Positions 44,859-53,903 of a DNA stretch of 64,000 nucleotides are shown here, piece by piece. Location of the stretch: NCBI RefSeq assembly GCF_016863435.1, contig NZ_BOOW01000045.1, forward strand, positions 1-64,000, read 5' to 3'. The notes below the pieces were generated by a model, which was not told the DNA's origin, did not search any database, and was given only the letters and a program-made list of their open reading frames with translations. Origin of the DNA: Sinosporangium siamense (GTDB lineage: Bacteria; Actinomycetota; Actinomycetes; Streptosporangiales; Streptosporangiaceae). Numbering within the stretch: the first letter of the stretch is position 1; the number at the start of each line of letters is the position of its first letter. Both the position numbers and the translations under genes were made by a program.

Positions 44859-45491
44859 ATGCCAGCCGGCCGATACCACCACGGTGACCTCAGGACCGCC
44901 CTGCTCGACGCTGCCGAGGAGCTAATTCGCGCCAAGGGCGCCGACGGTTGGTCGCTACGCGAGGCGTCGGCGCGGGTCGGGGTGAGCCCAAGCGCCGCCT
45001 ACCACCACTTCGACTCGCGCGACGCGCTCATGGCGGCGCTATACGACCGCCTCCTCGTCCGGCTCGCGGAGCGCCTGGCCGCCGCCGTCGCCCGCGTCCC
45101 CGACGGCCCGGCCAGGCTCGTCGCCTACGGCCGCGGCTACCTCAGATGGGCCCTCGAGGAACCGGCCCTCGCCGCCCTCCCGGCAGGCGGCAAACGGACC
45201 ACGGTCGTCTCCCGCCACCCGCACGACGTGCTCGTCGCCGAGTTGGACCGCCTGGTGGCCGGCGGCCACCTGCCCGCACGGGCACGCCCCGGGGCGGAAT
45301 TCGTGGTGTGGCCGGCCGTACACGGGCTGGCCAGACTCGTGACCGACGGGCACATGCGCTTCGACAACGACGCCGAGGTGGATCTGCACACGGAACGCCT
45401 GACCCTAGCGGTGCTCAACGGCCTCATCCATGAACCACCCGGCACCTGGGCAGCCGCCAGATCGCCGCACACCGAGCGACTGGAGCGTTAA
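44859..45491 (+). CDS. TetR-family transcriptional regulator
   Basis: This 210-residue protein has the TetR HTH (WSLREASARVGVSPSAAYHH, FDSRDALMAALY) and a TetR_C_33/WHG-like ligand domain (FVVWPAVHGLARLVTDG). It likely represses itself and the divergent MBL gene through the paired sites at 44796-44845. The ATG at 44859 lies only 12 bases after the second site, with no strong ribosome-binding sequence. Confidence 0.92.
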   Translation: MPAGRYHHGDLRTALLDAAEELIRAKGADGWSLREASARVGVSPSAAYHHFDSRDALMAALYDRLLVRLAERLAAAVARVPDGPARLVAYGRGYLRWALEEPALAALPAGGKRTTVVSRHPHDVLVAELDRLVAGGHLPARARPGAEFVVWPAVHGLARLVTDGHMRFDNDAEVDLHTERLTLAVLNGLIHEPPGTWAAARSPHTERLER

Positions 45492-45594
45492 GGGGGGCCG
45501 CCCGCCAGAACCGCGGGCCGGGGCGTGGCGGGCTGGATTGACAGCGCCTCGTAGCACGTGACCTCCCGGCGAGCCGGATCACGTCCCGGAGTTG

Positions 45595-46197
45595 TCAGCC
45601 CTGCAGTACGACGGATGCCGCATCACAGGGAGGGCAGGCGAAGACGAATGCCTCTCCGCCGCCGAAGTTCATCAGCCAGTTACGGCTGTAGCCTTCTCGC
45701 ATCTGCGCGACGAAGCCCATGGGGACGCCGCAGGTGTAACACGGGGGCGTCATGTCGGTCTCCCACCACTCCGCTTCGCCGCCCAGCCAGCCGACCACCT
45801 TGAACTCGGCGATCTCCTGGGCCGACTCCGGCTCGACCTCGCAGATGCCGATCTCGAAGCACTGCGGGAGAACGAACGGCTGTCCGGGAGAGGGCGCGGC
45901 CACCGTGGAGCCCGCGGCGAACAGGTAGGCGCGATTCCCGCCGGCTTCGGGATCCCAAGCTTCGCACTGACCGGGATCGTTGTCGCACATGAAGAACGAC
46001 AGAAGGGCTCCCGGCCGCAGGGACTCGGCGTGAGGGCCGAGGTCGTCCGCCATGAGTTGCAGAAGGAACCGCAGCGGTCCGCCGCACCTGGCGCAGCGTG
46101 GCCAAGAGAATCCCTCCGGCACCAGCGGCAGGCCGCCAATGCGGCTCACCCGGGCCGCCACCTCGACATCCTTCACAAACGCCATAGATCCGCTCAT
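45595..46197 (-). CDS. DUF1963-like protein with zinc-binding cysteine pairs
   Basis: This protein of about 200 residues begins MSGSMAFVKDVEVAARVSRI and GGLPLVPEGFSWPRC, the pattern of DUF1963 (YwqG-like) proteins. It has three cysteine pairs (CARC, CYTC, CPPC), likely zinc sites, and acidic strands between. Relatives often occur near toxin-immunity genes, but the function is unknown. ATG 46197 is my choice; upstream in-frame sequence to 46386 is not protein-like. Confidence 0.8.
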   Translation of the reverse strand: MSGSMAFVKDVEVAARVSRIGGLPLVPEGFSWPRCARCGGPLRFLLQLMADDLGPHAESLRPGALLSFFMCDNDPGQCEAWDPEAGGNRAYLFAAGSTVAAPSPGQPFVLPQCFEIGICEVEPESAQEIAEFKVVGWLGGEAEWWETDMTPPCYTCGVPMGFVAQMREGYSRNWLMNFGGGEAFVFACPPCDAASVVLQG

Positions 46198-46669
46198 GGC
46201 CCGGCAGCCTATACCGCTCACCCGCCCTTGCCGTCCACGCACCCACGCGACCCCGACATCGAACCCGAGGCGGGAAACCACACGATGGGAGGTCTCGACT
46301 AACGGAAACGCCGCCGCGTAGGTTAAGTGAATGAATGCGGACGGGTGCGAGAGTCTATTCCGCAATTCACGACTATAATCGATCAAATCTCGAGCGGCTT
46401 CGTCGGGCTCACCCGATCCTGACGACCGGTAATTCCACTTCAGGATAACGGCTGGGCTGGTGTTTCGAACGCAACCGGGTATTGGAGAAACAGAAGTTTA
46501 CGGTGCGGGTCTCGGATGGCCAGGAACTCGATGTAAACGGCTGCTATCCGCCCCCTCCGCATACCGATACGCTGTCCGACGAGCAAATCGTCCCCGACTC
46601 GCAAGCCTCTTAGCAGTCGGCGGGCACCCAAAAGAGTAAGGTTCGGCCTTGGCCGGAAAGGAACCGAGC
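46198..46669. other. Spacer with possible decayed coding sequence
   Basis: This stretch of about 470 bases has weakly protein-like readings on the plus strand around 46440-46610 but no family match and changing frames. It must hold promoters for the two divergent genes. No clear operator was seen. Confidence 0.35.
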
Positions 46670-47695
46670 TTGGACTCCGGGATATTGGCCCATTATCGAG
46701 CACTGGTGGACGAAGTGCTGACCGTCCCCCTGTGCGTCACATGGATCGAAACCCTGCCGGCCCCCGATGCGCTTGTCGCGTTGAGACGACGCGAGGACAC
46801 CATGGCCAGACGCACATTCACACATACGGCTCAGGTCGCATACGACGCTCTTCCCCGCCATGCTGGTGCCGCGCTGGCCGACACCAGAGACGGCTGGACC
46901 GTCGTCGTCGAGCCGAACGGCTTTCAAGGCGCCCGCTCGGAGACTATGGCCGTGTTGTCCCGTGAGACGCGGGCGTTGAGTGTGTTCTGGAATGCCAACA
47001 GTGACGGTCACCTGGTCTATGCCGAGCGCGGCGAGGTGCTGGCGCTGCTGGACCTTTTCGACCCTGAAGACGCTGAAGACGCCGAAGACCTCCCCGACGC
47101 GCTCTCCGCGTGGAGGGACCTGGCGGAGGAGGACGATCCCAGGGTTGCCGGGCTGGTGCTTGGAGAGACACTCTCCGGCCGGCGTCTGGACTCGGCCTGG
47201 ACGGCCATCGAGCACCTGAGCGCCGTCCTGGACCTCCTCCCCGCCCCCTCCGGCGAGCCCGTGAACGGCCACGGCGACTCACGTGTCGCTGCCATCCTCG
47301 CCGGTCCGCACCCCGGCAGGGCGCGGGAGATCGCCGCCTTGGTAGCGGAGACCGCCTGCGAGTTGAGCGGCTTGGACGTGCCCTTGGCAGGACGCGTCCT
47401 CACTGCTCTCGCCCGGCGCCCGGACCCCGCGACGCTTGAGGCACTGCGGGCCGAGACAGGCCTTCTCAACCGGGAACTCCTGGCCGCGGCCCCGACCGTC
47501 GACGCATCTCCATCGGTGATAGACGGCTGGCGCATGCGATATGCGGCGGTCGGTGTCCTGGAAGCCGCACTCGGGGAGGACCCCGTCGCCGCTGCCCGGG
47601 ACACCATCTGGCGGATCGGCATGCTACGACTGGACGACCGAGCGGGACGCCGAGTGGGGACGCTTGCGAATCTGCTGGACGAGGTGTCCGGATAG
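46670..47695 (+). CDS. DUF6461-family protein
   Basis: About 341 residues. The N-terminal part (PLCVTWIETLPAPDALVALR, GWTVVVEPNGFQGARSE, RALSVFWNANSDGHLVYAER) matches DUF6461, a family frequent in actinomycetes and often near polymorphic-toxin genes. A short acidic repeat (DPEDAEDAEDL) follows, and the C-terminal helical half is unfamiliar. Start is TTG 46670 (AAAGGAA 7 bases upstream) or TTG 46649. Function unknown. Confidence 0.8.
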   Translation: MDSGILAHYRALVDEVLTVPLCVTWIETLPAPDALVALRRREDTMARRTFTHTAQVAYDALPRHAGAALADTRDGWTVVVEPNGFQGARSETMAVLSRETRALSVFWNANSDGHLVYAERGEVLALLDLFDPEDAEDAEDLPDALSAWRDLAEEDDPRVAGLVLGETLSGRRLDSAWTAIEHLSAVLDLLPAPSGEPVNGHGDSRVAAILAGPHPGRAREIAALVAETACELSGLDVPLAGRVLTALARRPDPATLEALRAETGLLNRELLAAAPTVDASPSVIDGWRMRYAAVGVLEAALGEDPVAAARDTIWRIGMLRLDDRAGRRVGTLANLLDEVSG

Positions 47696-48036
47696 GGAGG
47701 CAAGTCCGGCGGGGCCGCTCCCGTTCCTTGCCGCCGGGGGCGGTCTCCAGCAGGAAAGTCCTGATGTTCTCGCAGAGGACCCGCGGTTGCTCCTCCGGGA
47801 TGAAGGGTAGCCGTCCGGGATCTCCGCAACGGGCCTGCAGTACCCCCACCATGCCGACCGTCGGCCGAGCGCGCTCCTGCGGGAGGCCGACAGGCGGGGA
47901 TAAAGCGAGTGGGCTGGTAGCGACGTATTCGCAGCCGTTGTCGGCCCCGATCCCGTAGGTGCTTCCTTGACGCCCCGAACTGAGCCGGGTTTTCAGCGCC
48001 TACGAGTACGACCTGCTGAAGCCAATGGGATGTCGG

Positions 48037-48261
48037 TCAACATTCCCCGTCGCCGACTAGCAGGTGCTCGTAAGGCTCAGCGACTTCGGAAACAGCCATG
48101 ACTTCCTTGACTCGATAGTCGAAGGGCCACGAGTGCAGCCCCGCGCACCAGCGGCATCGCCTGGTCAAATCGGCCAAAGCCATGACCGACATGCTGTGGC
48201 TGAAAGCTTCCACGACGGCAAAGCCCTCGTCGATATACACCGACGAGGGCTCGGCAGCCAC
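48037..48261 (-). CDS. Doubtful small protein
   Basis: This possible 74-residue protein has a CRWC pair and ordinary amino-acid composition, but no ribosome-binding site of note, no family match, and a perfect 11-bp hairpin in its first codons. It may be a remnant rather than a gene. Confidence 0.25.
   Translation of the reverse strand: MAAEPSSVYIDEGFAVVEAFSHSMSVMALADLTRRCRWCAGLHSWPFDYRVKEVMAVSEVAEPYEHLLVGDGEC
48222..48251. terminator. Perfect 11-bp hairpin
   Basis: AGCCCTCGTCG (48222-48232) and CGACGAGGGCT (48241-48251) with an 8-base loop ATATACAC. Terminator-like; the gene it served is not recognisable. Confidence 0.55.
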
Positions 48262-48721
48262 CCCGCGTATTCGGGTAATCAGCCCGAAGAGGCGGCCGCA
48301 TATTCCACCAGAAGAAGGAACGACCGCAGCCTATCCATGGACCACATGACCTTGCGCTGTAATGCACCATCGCCCCAGGTCAACGACCGGTTCCGTCTAC
48401 GTCCTGTTCAGCAAGGCCAACCCCGTACCGCGCGGCATCCGCCGCGCAGGCCGAGGTCAGGATCGCGATGGCGGCAGCCACAGAACCTGCAGCCCTCCGA
48501 CGCGGACGGAATCCTGGAGACGCTGCTGGCCCCCGCCCCGCCGTAAGCACGACCAGGGCCGACCCGGGAAAACGACGGCTGGCCACCCGGTCCGGCTCGC
48601 CACAGACACCCCCAGAACGAAATACGGCACAAGCCCGCTTGGCCCCGACGCCGTGCCCGCAGACGCACCGCAACCGGCGACACTGTAGGCGCCCCCGCAG
48701 GTCGCCGACGAACTCATATGA

Positions 48722-48752
48722 AAGCCGGGTGCCCAATATGGGCGCCCGGCTT
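48722..48752. terminator. 14-bp hairpin, terminator-like
   Basis: AAGCCGGGTGCCCA (48722-48735) pairs with TGGGCGCCCGGCTT (48739-48752), one G-T pair, 3-base loop. Strong terminator shape with no intact gene within 1 kb upstream on the plus strand. Confidence 0.6.
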
Positions 48753-49308
48753 CGGTGCTTCGTCAGCGAGTCGCCTCCGGGCCTGATTCTGCAGCGCCTT
48801 TGTGGCGGCCTTTCCGGTCTGCTCGACTGCAAGCGAGTCGAGCCCGTTTAGCCCGCGTGACCGGCCGGCCGTTGACGCGCCCCCGCCCGGGCAGGCTCGG
48901 CACTGAATGCACATCGTCCGGGAGAAGGCACACGACAGGGGCACCTTGCAACGTTCGGATCAACCTTGCAGTCGAACGCTATTGACAATCTTGTCGTCAC
49001 GCGACGATGTGGCCGGGGGTTTGCGTCCCTTCCACGACGGCGCCCACGAGAGCGGCTGAGCGTCGGTTCAGGGAGCTGATCAGGAGGCCGCGCGAACATG
49101 GAGCTGGGGGAGGGGCAGTCGGTGGTTGACCGCCACGGTGCATGGGGCTCGGTACGGCGGGCGTCGGCGCGGACGCTCAGGGCGTAGACGGGACGGTCGT
49201 TGCCGGGCGCGGTGCCGAGGTAGAGGTGGCCGGTCAGATGGCACCAGGCCGGGGAGCGGCCGGATTAGAGCTGATCTTGTCCCCACCTGCCCCGTGTCCG
49301 GGGGCAGG

Positions 49309-49908
49309 TCACGTACTCCTGAACAGCCGGTCCAGATACACGTCGATCGCGGCGAGCACGTCCTGGGGCTCGATCACGTCGAGTTCGATCAGGGAGGTGA
49401 AGCCGGTGAGGGCTAGGAGCAGGTTGGTCTCGGTCGCCGGGTCGCGGCCGGAGTCGATGTGCCCGTCGGCGATCGCCTGGCGGACCAACTGCTCGACGAG
49501 GGCCCGCCCTTGGACGAGGCCGCGGCGCGCCTGCTCGTGCACGGCCTCGTCGTGCAGCGCCTCCAGGACGTAGGCGGCGCTCATCCGGCTGGTCGCGCGG
49601 GCGTCGGCATGCAGGGGGAGCATTTCCGCGAGCGTCAGTCGCAGCACGTCACGGGGGTGCGGACGGTCACCGAGCTTTTCGAGCCCCTGGTGTACGCGCA
49701 CCGAGGTCTGCTCGGACGCGAAGTCCATGGCGAAGGAGAGCATGGCGGTCCGGGAGGCGAAGTAGTGCTGCAGCTGCCCGAGTGACATGCCCGCCTCCTG
49801 CGCCACCACGCGCATCGTCAGCTGTGTGACGCCGCGCTGCTCCACCACCCGCCACAGTGCGCGGGCGATCGCTTCGCGGCGTTCGCGGTGATCCACCTGT
49901 TTCGGCAT
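49309..49908 (-). CDS. TetR-family transcriptional regulator
   Basis: This 199-residue protein has a TetR HTH (LTMRVVAQEAGMSLGQLQHY, FASRTAMLSFAMDF) followed by a helical ligand domain of the BetI/AcrR type. ATG 49908 has GGGAGGGG 6 bases upstream; the reading to 50088 is not conserved. It is divergent from a carboxylesterase gene and probably represses it. Confidence 0.92.
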   Translation of the reverse strand: MPKQVDHRERREAIARALWRVVEQRGVTQLTMRVVAQEAGMSLGQLQHYFASRTAMLSFAMDFASEQTSVRVHQGLEKLGDRPHPRDVLRLTLAEMLPLHADARATSRMSAAYVLEALHDEAVHEQARRGLVQGRALVEQLVRQAIADGHIDSGRDPATETNLLLALTGFTSLIELDVIEPQDVLAAIDVYLDRLFRST

Positions 49909-49949
49909 CGCCGGCCCCTCCCTCGTACCCCGGGACTGTTCCCATACAG

Positions 49950-49977
49950 TTGACATAATACACCTGACCCATAATCC
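49950..49977 (+). promoter_or_regulatory. Promoter of the carboxylesterase gene
   Basis: TTGACA (49950-49955), 16 bases, TAATCC (49972-49977). Transcription would start near 49984, about 22 bases before the ATG at 50006. The near-consensus sequence in the TetR/esterase spacer suggests a strong promoter held down by the TetR. Confidence 0.6.
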
Positions 49978-50005
49978 TGGGGTCCAGTCGAGGGAAGGAA
50001 TCGTC

Positions 50006-51496
50006 ATGTCCGAACAGCCAAAGGTACGGACCACGGAAGGCGTGGTGCAGGGGTGCCGGCGGCAGGGGCACGCGGTGTTCCGCGGCATCCCCTACGCCCA
50101 GCCCCCGGTCGGAGCGCTCCGCTTCGCCGCGCCCGCGCCGCCGCACCGCTGGGAGGGGACGAGGCAGGCGGTCGAGTTCGGCCCCGTGGTGCCGCTGTCC
50201 CTGCCGATCGACGTGCCCCCGCAGGGCACCGACTGGCTGACGCTCAACGTCGGCACTCCGGATCCCGGCGCGGCGGGACTGCCGGTGCTGGTGTGGATCC
50301 CTGTGGGCGGCTACCTCTCGGCGGCGTCGAGCGACCCGATGTTCGACCCGGCAGCGCTGGCCGAGGCGGGAGTCGTCGTGGTGACCATCAACTGCCGCGT
50401 GGGCGCGGAAGGATTCGCGTTCCTCGACGACGTGCCGCCCAACCGCGGATTCCTCGACCAGATCGCGGCGCTGGAGTGGGTGCAGCGCAACATCGCCGCC
50501 TTCGGAGGCGACCCCGGCCAGGTCACCGTGGCCGGGGTGTCCGCCGGGGCGGGGTCGGTCGCCGCCCTCCTGACGATGAAGTCCGCGCGCGGACTGTTCC
50601 GGCGGGCCATCGCCCACTCGGTGCCGGGGCTGCACAGCACCCCCGCGCTGGCACGGCAGGTCACCGCCGCGTTCGCGGACCGGCTCGGCGCGGCGGCCCC
50701 CACCGCCAAGGCCCTGCGCGACATCGACCCATGGCACCTGGCCGCCGAGCTCACCTCCTTCAACGCCAGCCTCCACGCGCACCGGGAGAGCTGGGGACGC
50801 CTCACGGAGACCGGCACCGCGCTGTGCCCCGTCGTCGACGGCGAGGTCCTCCCGGAAACGCCCTGGCCCGCGCTGACCGGCGCGCGCGCGAGCGGGACCG
50901 AACTGCTCGTCGGCCACACCCGGGACGAATTCCGGTACTTCAGTGTCATGAGCGGACGGTACGGCACCTTCACTGAGGAGGACGCCCACGCAGCCCTGGA
51001 ACTGCTCGCCCCGCAGCCGGACGGCGCGCGGGCCTACCGTGCCGCGTTCCCGCAGGCAGGCCCGGAGGAGCTGGTGGAGACGGTGTACTCCGACGCCCTC
51101 TTCCGCATGCCGTCACAGAAGCTGGCCGAGGCGAACGCCGCGGCCGGCGGCACCTCGTACCTGTTCGAACTGTGCTGGGTTGCCCCGGCCCTCGGCGGCA
51201 TCCTGGGCGCCTGCCACAGCCTCGACGTGCCTCTGGCGTTCGGCACGCTGGACAGCCCCGTCGGCATCCAGCTCATCGGCGAGGAGCCCACTCCCGAGGC
51301 CGTCGCGCTCTCCCGCGAACTCCAGGAGACATGGGTCCGCTTCGTCACCACCGGCGACGCGGGCTGGTCCGCCCACCGGCCCGGCGGGCACCTCACCCGC
51401 GTCCTGGACACCGAGTCGAAGACTCTGCCCTACCCCGAACAGGCATCCCGCCAGATCTGGGAAGGTTGCTCCCCCGCCCCCTTCGATCTCTTGTAA
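50006..51496 (+). CDS. Type B carboxylesterase
   Basis: This 496-residue alpha/beta-hydrolase has RGIPYAQPPVGALRF near the N-terminus, the nucleophile motif GVSAGAGS (Ser179), an oxyanion segment PVGGYL in place of HGGG, and a candidate catalytic His in GACHSLDVPLAFG. It hydrolyses carboxylic esters of unknown identity. No signal peptide, so cytoplasmic. ATG 50006 follows GAAGGAA. Controlled probably by the divergent TetR. Confidence 0.9.
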   Translation: MSEQPKVRTTEGVVQGCRRQGHAVFRGIPYAQPPVGALRFAAPAPPHRWEGTRQAVEFGPVVPLSLPIDVPPQGTDWLTLNVGTPDPGAAGLPVLVWIPVGGYLSAASSDPMFDPAALAEAGVVVVTINCRVGAEGFAFLDDVPPNRGFLDQIAALEWVQRNIAAFGGDPGQVTVAGVSAGAGSVAALLTMKSARGLFRRAIAHSVPGLHSTPALARQVTAAFADRLGAAAPTAKALRDIDPWHLAAELTSFNASLHAHRESWGRLTETGTALCPVVDGEVLPETPWPALTGARASGTELLVGHTRDEFRYFSVMSGRYGTFTEEDAHAALELLAPQPDGARAYRAAFPQAGPEELVETVYSDALFRMPSQKLAEANAAAGGTSYLFELCWVAPALGGILGACHSLDVPLAFGTLDSPVGIQLIGEEPTPEAVALSRELQETWVRFVTTGDAGWSAHRPGGHLTRVLDTESKTLPYPEQASRQIWEGCSPAPFDLL

Positions 51497-51599
51497 TTGT
51501 CCGGGTCGGCTCCTACGGCTGCGACGCCGCCACTCACCTGCCCGTCGGGGACAGCGCGAATTGGCGTACAGCCAGGCAACACCCGGCCCGCTTGGCATC

Positions 51600-51810
51600 A
51601 GATCCCACCCGAGGGTGACGGACGACATCAAGAGCCGGGAGAGGGCCCAGGTCACGGATGATCCCGGCCAGGGCCCGGATGGGCTCGCTCTCCGCCTCCC
51701 TCCGCCATACCAGCGCGTACGGCAGCGGCTCCAGATCGGTGACCGGCAGGTAGGCGATGTCCGGCCGTGCCCAGCTGCTGGTGAACGTCCGCGCGAACCC
51801 GGCCGGCGCT
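51600..51810 (-). pseudogene. LysR effector-domain remnant
   Basis: The minus strand reads FARTFTSSWARPDIAYLPVT, then DLEPLPYALVWRREAESEPI and RALAGIIRDLG, the last strands of a LysR effector domain. The HTH and most of the domain are absent. First of several gene ends in this stretch. Confidence 0.65.
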
Positions 51811-51909
51811 CCCCGGCCCGGGCCTCGGTCAGCAGCCTGTTCGTGATCGGGGCCAGACCAAGCACGAGAGAAAGGGGCAGCGTCCCCTCCCACTCGGAGA
51901 AGTTCCTGA

Positions 51910-52100
51910 TCAGTGGGTACGGCGGCGGGGTGCCAGGACCCCGGTGACCTTGGCGATGGCTTCGGTACCGGGTTTGACGTAGCGCATGGCGGTGCGGGGG
52001 TTCTTGTGGCGGGTCTTGCCCATGATGAGCTGCAGCGGGACTTCGGCTTCGCAGAGGTGGGTGGCGGCGCTGTGGTGCAGCTGGTGCAGGTCATCTCGGC
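51910..52100 (-). pseudogene. Tyrosine-recombinase (integrase) C-terminal remnant
   Basis: The reading LHQLHHSAATHLCEAEVPLQ, LIMGKTRHKNPRTAMRYVKP and a stop at 51910 matches the end of phage-type integrases. The core HxLRH motif is altered (HQLHH) and the nucleophile Tyr is probably that in RYVKP. Upstream coding sequence is missing; it abuts a LuxR remnant on the other strand. Confidence 0.7.
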
Positions 52101-52101
52101 C

Positions 52102-52200
52102 GGCACCGCCAAGACCCACGTGGCCAACGTCCAGCGCAAGCTCGGGGTGCGCAACCGCGTGGGCATCGCCGCCTGGGCCTGGGAACACGGCCATGCGTGA
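52102..52200 (+). pseudogene. LuxR-type response-regulator C-terminal remnant
   Basis: GTAKTHVANVQRKLGVRNRV followed by GIAAWAWEHG and a stop at 52198 matches the recognition helix and tail of NarL/LuxR proteins. The domain start is missing; the preceding bases belong to the integrase remnant on the other strand. Confidence 0.7.
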
Positions 52201-52516
52201 ACCTTGAGCCGGCGTCTGCGGGAGGCCGACGCCCCTCGGCCACCTCGACGGCGGTCGCCGCGGCGGCCTGGACGCCACGCACGTTGCGTGCGGTGATGGT
52301 AGGCAATCTTGTCGATCGAGGCCACGAGGCGTCCCTCGCCTCGATCCCGGCGTCCAGACGCCGAAACCGTAGCGGCGATCAACCGTGCCGAACGGTCTTG
52401 TTCACCACACCGCAACCAAATCCACGCGGAGCGTCACATCAGCGGATAACCAAGCCTGCTGACCAGCGGCTCAGCGACTCACTGCCCCATGATCGGGTCA
52501 TTGGTTAAGGAAGTAC
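52201..52516. other. Spacer without recognisable gene
   Basis: About 315 bases between gene remnants and the ArsR promoter. Readings on both strands show no family match. Confidence 0.35.
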
Positions 52517-52566
52517 TTGACTATAGGGGTGCGCCGACCCATAGTTAAGGATATGCCTAACTATGG
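52517..52566 (+). promoter_or_regulatory. Promoter and ArsR operator overlapping the start codon
   Basis: TTGACT (52517-52522), 17 bases, CATAGT (52540-52545) would start transcription at about 52552, one base before the ATG. A perfect inverted repeat, CCATAGTTA (52539-52547) and TAACTATGG (52558-52566), spans the -10 box and the start codon. It is the likely autoregulatory operator of the ArsR gene. Confidence 0.7.
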
Positions 52567-52903
52567 CGGATCGCTGGATCGGGTGTTCCAGGCACTGGCG
52601 GATGGAACGCGCCGGGCGATGGTGGAGCGCCTGATCCGCGGGCCGGTGTCGGTCAGCGAACTGGCCAGGCCACTGGAGATGTCGTTACCGGCGGTCATGC
52701 AGCACATCCAGGTGCTGGAAGCCTGCGGGCTGGTCAGATCCGAGAAGATCGGCCGCGTCCGCACCTGCCGCATCGAGCCGGACGTGCTGCGGACGGCCGA
52801 GGACTGGCTTGCCGGGCAGCGCACGTCCTGGGAACGGCGCCTGGACCGGCTCGGCGACTACCTGCTCGATGATCCCGGCACACCCGAGGAAGGGAGCTTG
52901 TGA
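52553..52903 (+). CDS. ArsR-family transcriptional regulator
   Basis: This 116-residue winged-HTH protein begins MPNYGGSLDRVFQALADGTR, with HTH VSVSELARPLEMSLPAVMQH and a wing VRSEKIGRVRTCRIEP. It has no metal-binding cysteine cluster. ArsR proteins of this group are typically paired with AHSA1/SRPBCC genes, as here. The start codon lies inside its operator and the mRNA is probably leaderless or nearly so. Confidence 0.92.
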   Translation: MPNYGGSLDRVFQALADGTRRAMVERLIRGPVSVSELARPLEMSLPAVMQHIQVLEACGLVRSEKIGRVRTCRIEPDVLRTAEDWLAGQRTSWERRLDRLGDYLLDDPGTPEEGSL

Positions 52904-53361
52904 TGATCGACCGTTCTGTCACGCACGCCACGTTCACCCTGGAACGCCGCTACCCGGCCACAGCGGCCCGGGTGTTCGCGGCATGGGCCGACCCGAAGGC
53001 GAAGGCCCGCTGGTTCTCCACGCCCGATGCGGTCCATGAACTGGACTTCCGGGTCGGGGGCCGGGAGTTCAACCGCAGCCACCCGGACAGCGGCCTGTCG
53101 ATGACGTTTGAGTCGTTGTACTGCGACATCGTCCGAGACGAGCGCATCGTCTACACCTCTATGTTGCACGTGGGAGACGACCTAGCGACGGCGTCGCTGA
53201 CGACCGTGGCGTTCTGCCCGGCCGATGGAGGCACGCGGCTGGTCCTCACCGAGCAGGGCGCCTTCCTCGATGGCCGGGAGGAGCCCTCCTGGCGGGAGCA
53301 GGGCACCGGCGACTGGCTTGACGCGCTGGGCGTCGAGCTGGGTGCGGGAGGGCATGAGTGA
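52900..53361 (+). CDS. SRPBCC/AHSA1-family protein
   Basis: This protein of 152-153 residues has the START-like fold: FTLERRYPATAARVFAAWAD, WFSTPDAVHELDFRVGG, and a C-terminal WDALG-like helix (GDWLDALGVEL). It likely binds a hydrophobic small molecule. GTG 52900 overlaps the ArsR stop; ATG 52903 is an alternative. The gene is co-transcribed with ArsR. Confidence 0.9.
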   Translation: MMIDRSVTHATFTLERRYPATAARVFAAWADPKAKARWFSTPDAVHELDFRVGGREFNRSHPDSGLSMTFESLYCDIVRDERIVYTSMLHVGDDLATASLTTVAFCPADGGTRLVLTEQGAFLDGREEPSWREQGTGDWLDALGVELGAGGHE

Positions 53362-53894
53362 GCCTGCGGGCGGCCGCCTTGAGGTGGCGGGTGCTGGTGT
53401 TGGTGCGTCCGGTCGCGACCGTCGGCACTGCCCTGCTCGGTGGAGCCTGCCTGCTGCTCACCCGGGTGGTGTCCGAGCACAGCTCGCCGGAACTGCTGAC
53501 TTTTGCCCTGTTGGTCTTCGGGGCGGGCATGGGCACCGCCACCGTCTGTGCGCAGATCGCGGCATTCACCGGTGTCGCCGAACGGCACTCCGGTCTGGCC
53601 GCCGGACTCGCCGATATCTGCTTCGCGGTTGGCACCGCCCTCGGCGTAGCCATCGCCGCCAGCGTTGTCGCCGCGCGTGCACCCACGCCTGGGATCGCCG
53701 CGCCGCAGACGCTGGTTCCCGGTCATCAGGCCGCGTTCGGCGTGGTCGGCCTCGTCGCGGCACTGGGCGTGGTTATCGCTCTGGCCATGCTCGGCAAGCG
53801 ATCGGCACCGAGCGATCGGCACCGGTCGCCAAGGAGACCGCGGCGCCTCCCGTTGACCGATCGTGACCGACCGCATTCCCACCTGACCCATTGA
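53358..53894 (+). pseudogene. MFS transporter C-terminal fragment
   Basis: This reading of 178 residues matches the last helices of DHA2-type exporters: GAGMGTATVCAQIAAFTGVA, ERHSGLAAGLADICFAVGTA. It starts at GTG 53358 overlapping the AHSA1 stop, but no N-terminal half exists. About five helices remain, followed by an Arg/Pro-rich tail. Probably a truncated gene that happens to be in frame with a start. Confidence 0.6.
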
Positions 53895-53903
53895 GGAGCT
53901 TCC

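Larger units (their letters stand above)
47696..49308. other. Long stretch without a clear gene
   Basis: About 1.6 kb with many overlapping short readings but none with convincing homology or start signals. A minus-strand reading of 74 residues at 48037-48261 is the most protein-like (CRWCAGLHSWPFDYRVKEVM) but overlaps a strong hairpin. Two stable hairpins (48222-48251, 48722-48752) suggest that gene ends once lay here. Confidence 0.5.

Noticed and set aside
49080-49286. Short readings on both strands upstream of the TetR gene
   Set aside because: Arg/Pro-rich composition and no match; probably chance frames.
53358-53894. A functional small MFS protein
   Set aside because: It matches only the C-terminal helices of DHA2 exporters and lacks the N-terminal half, so I treat it as a fragment.
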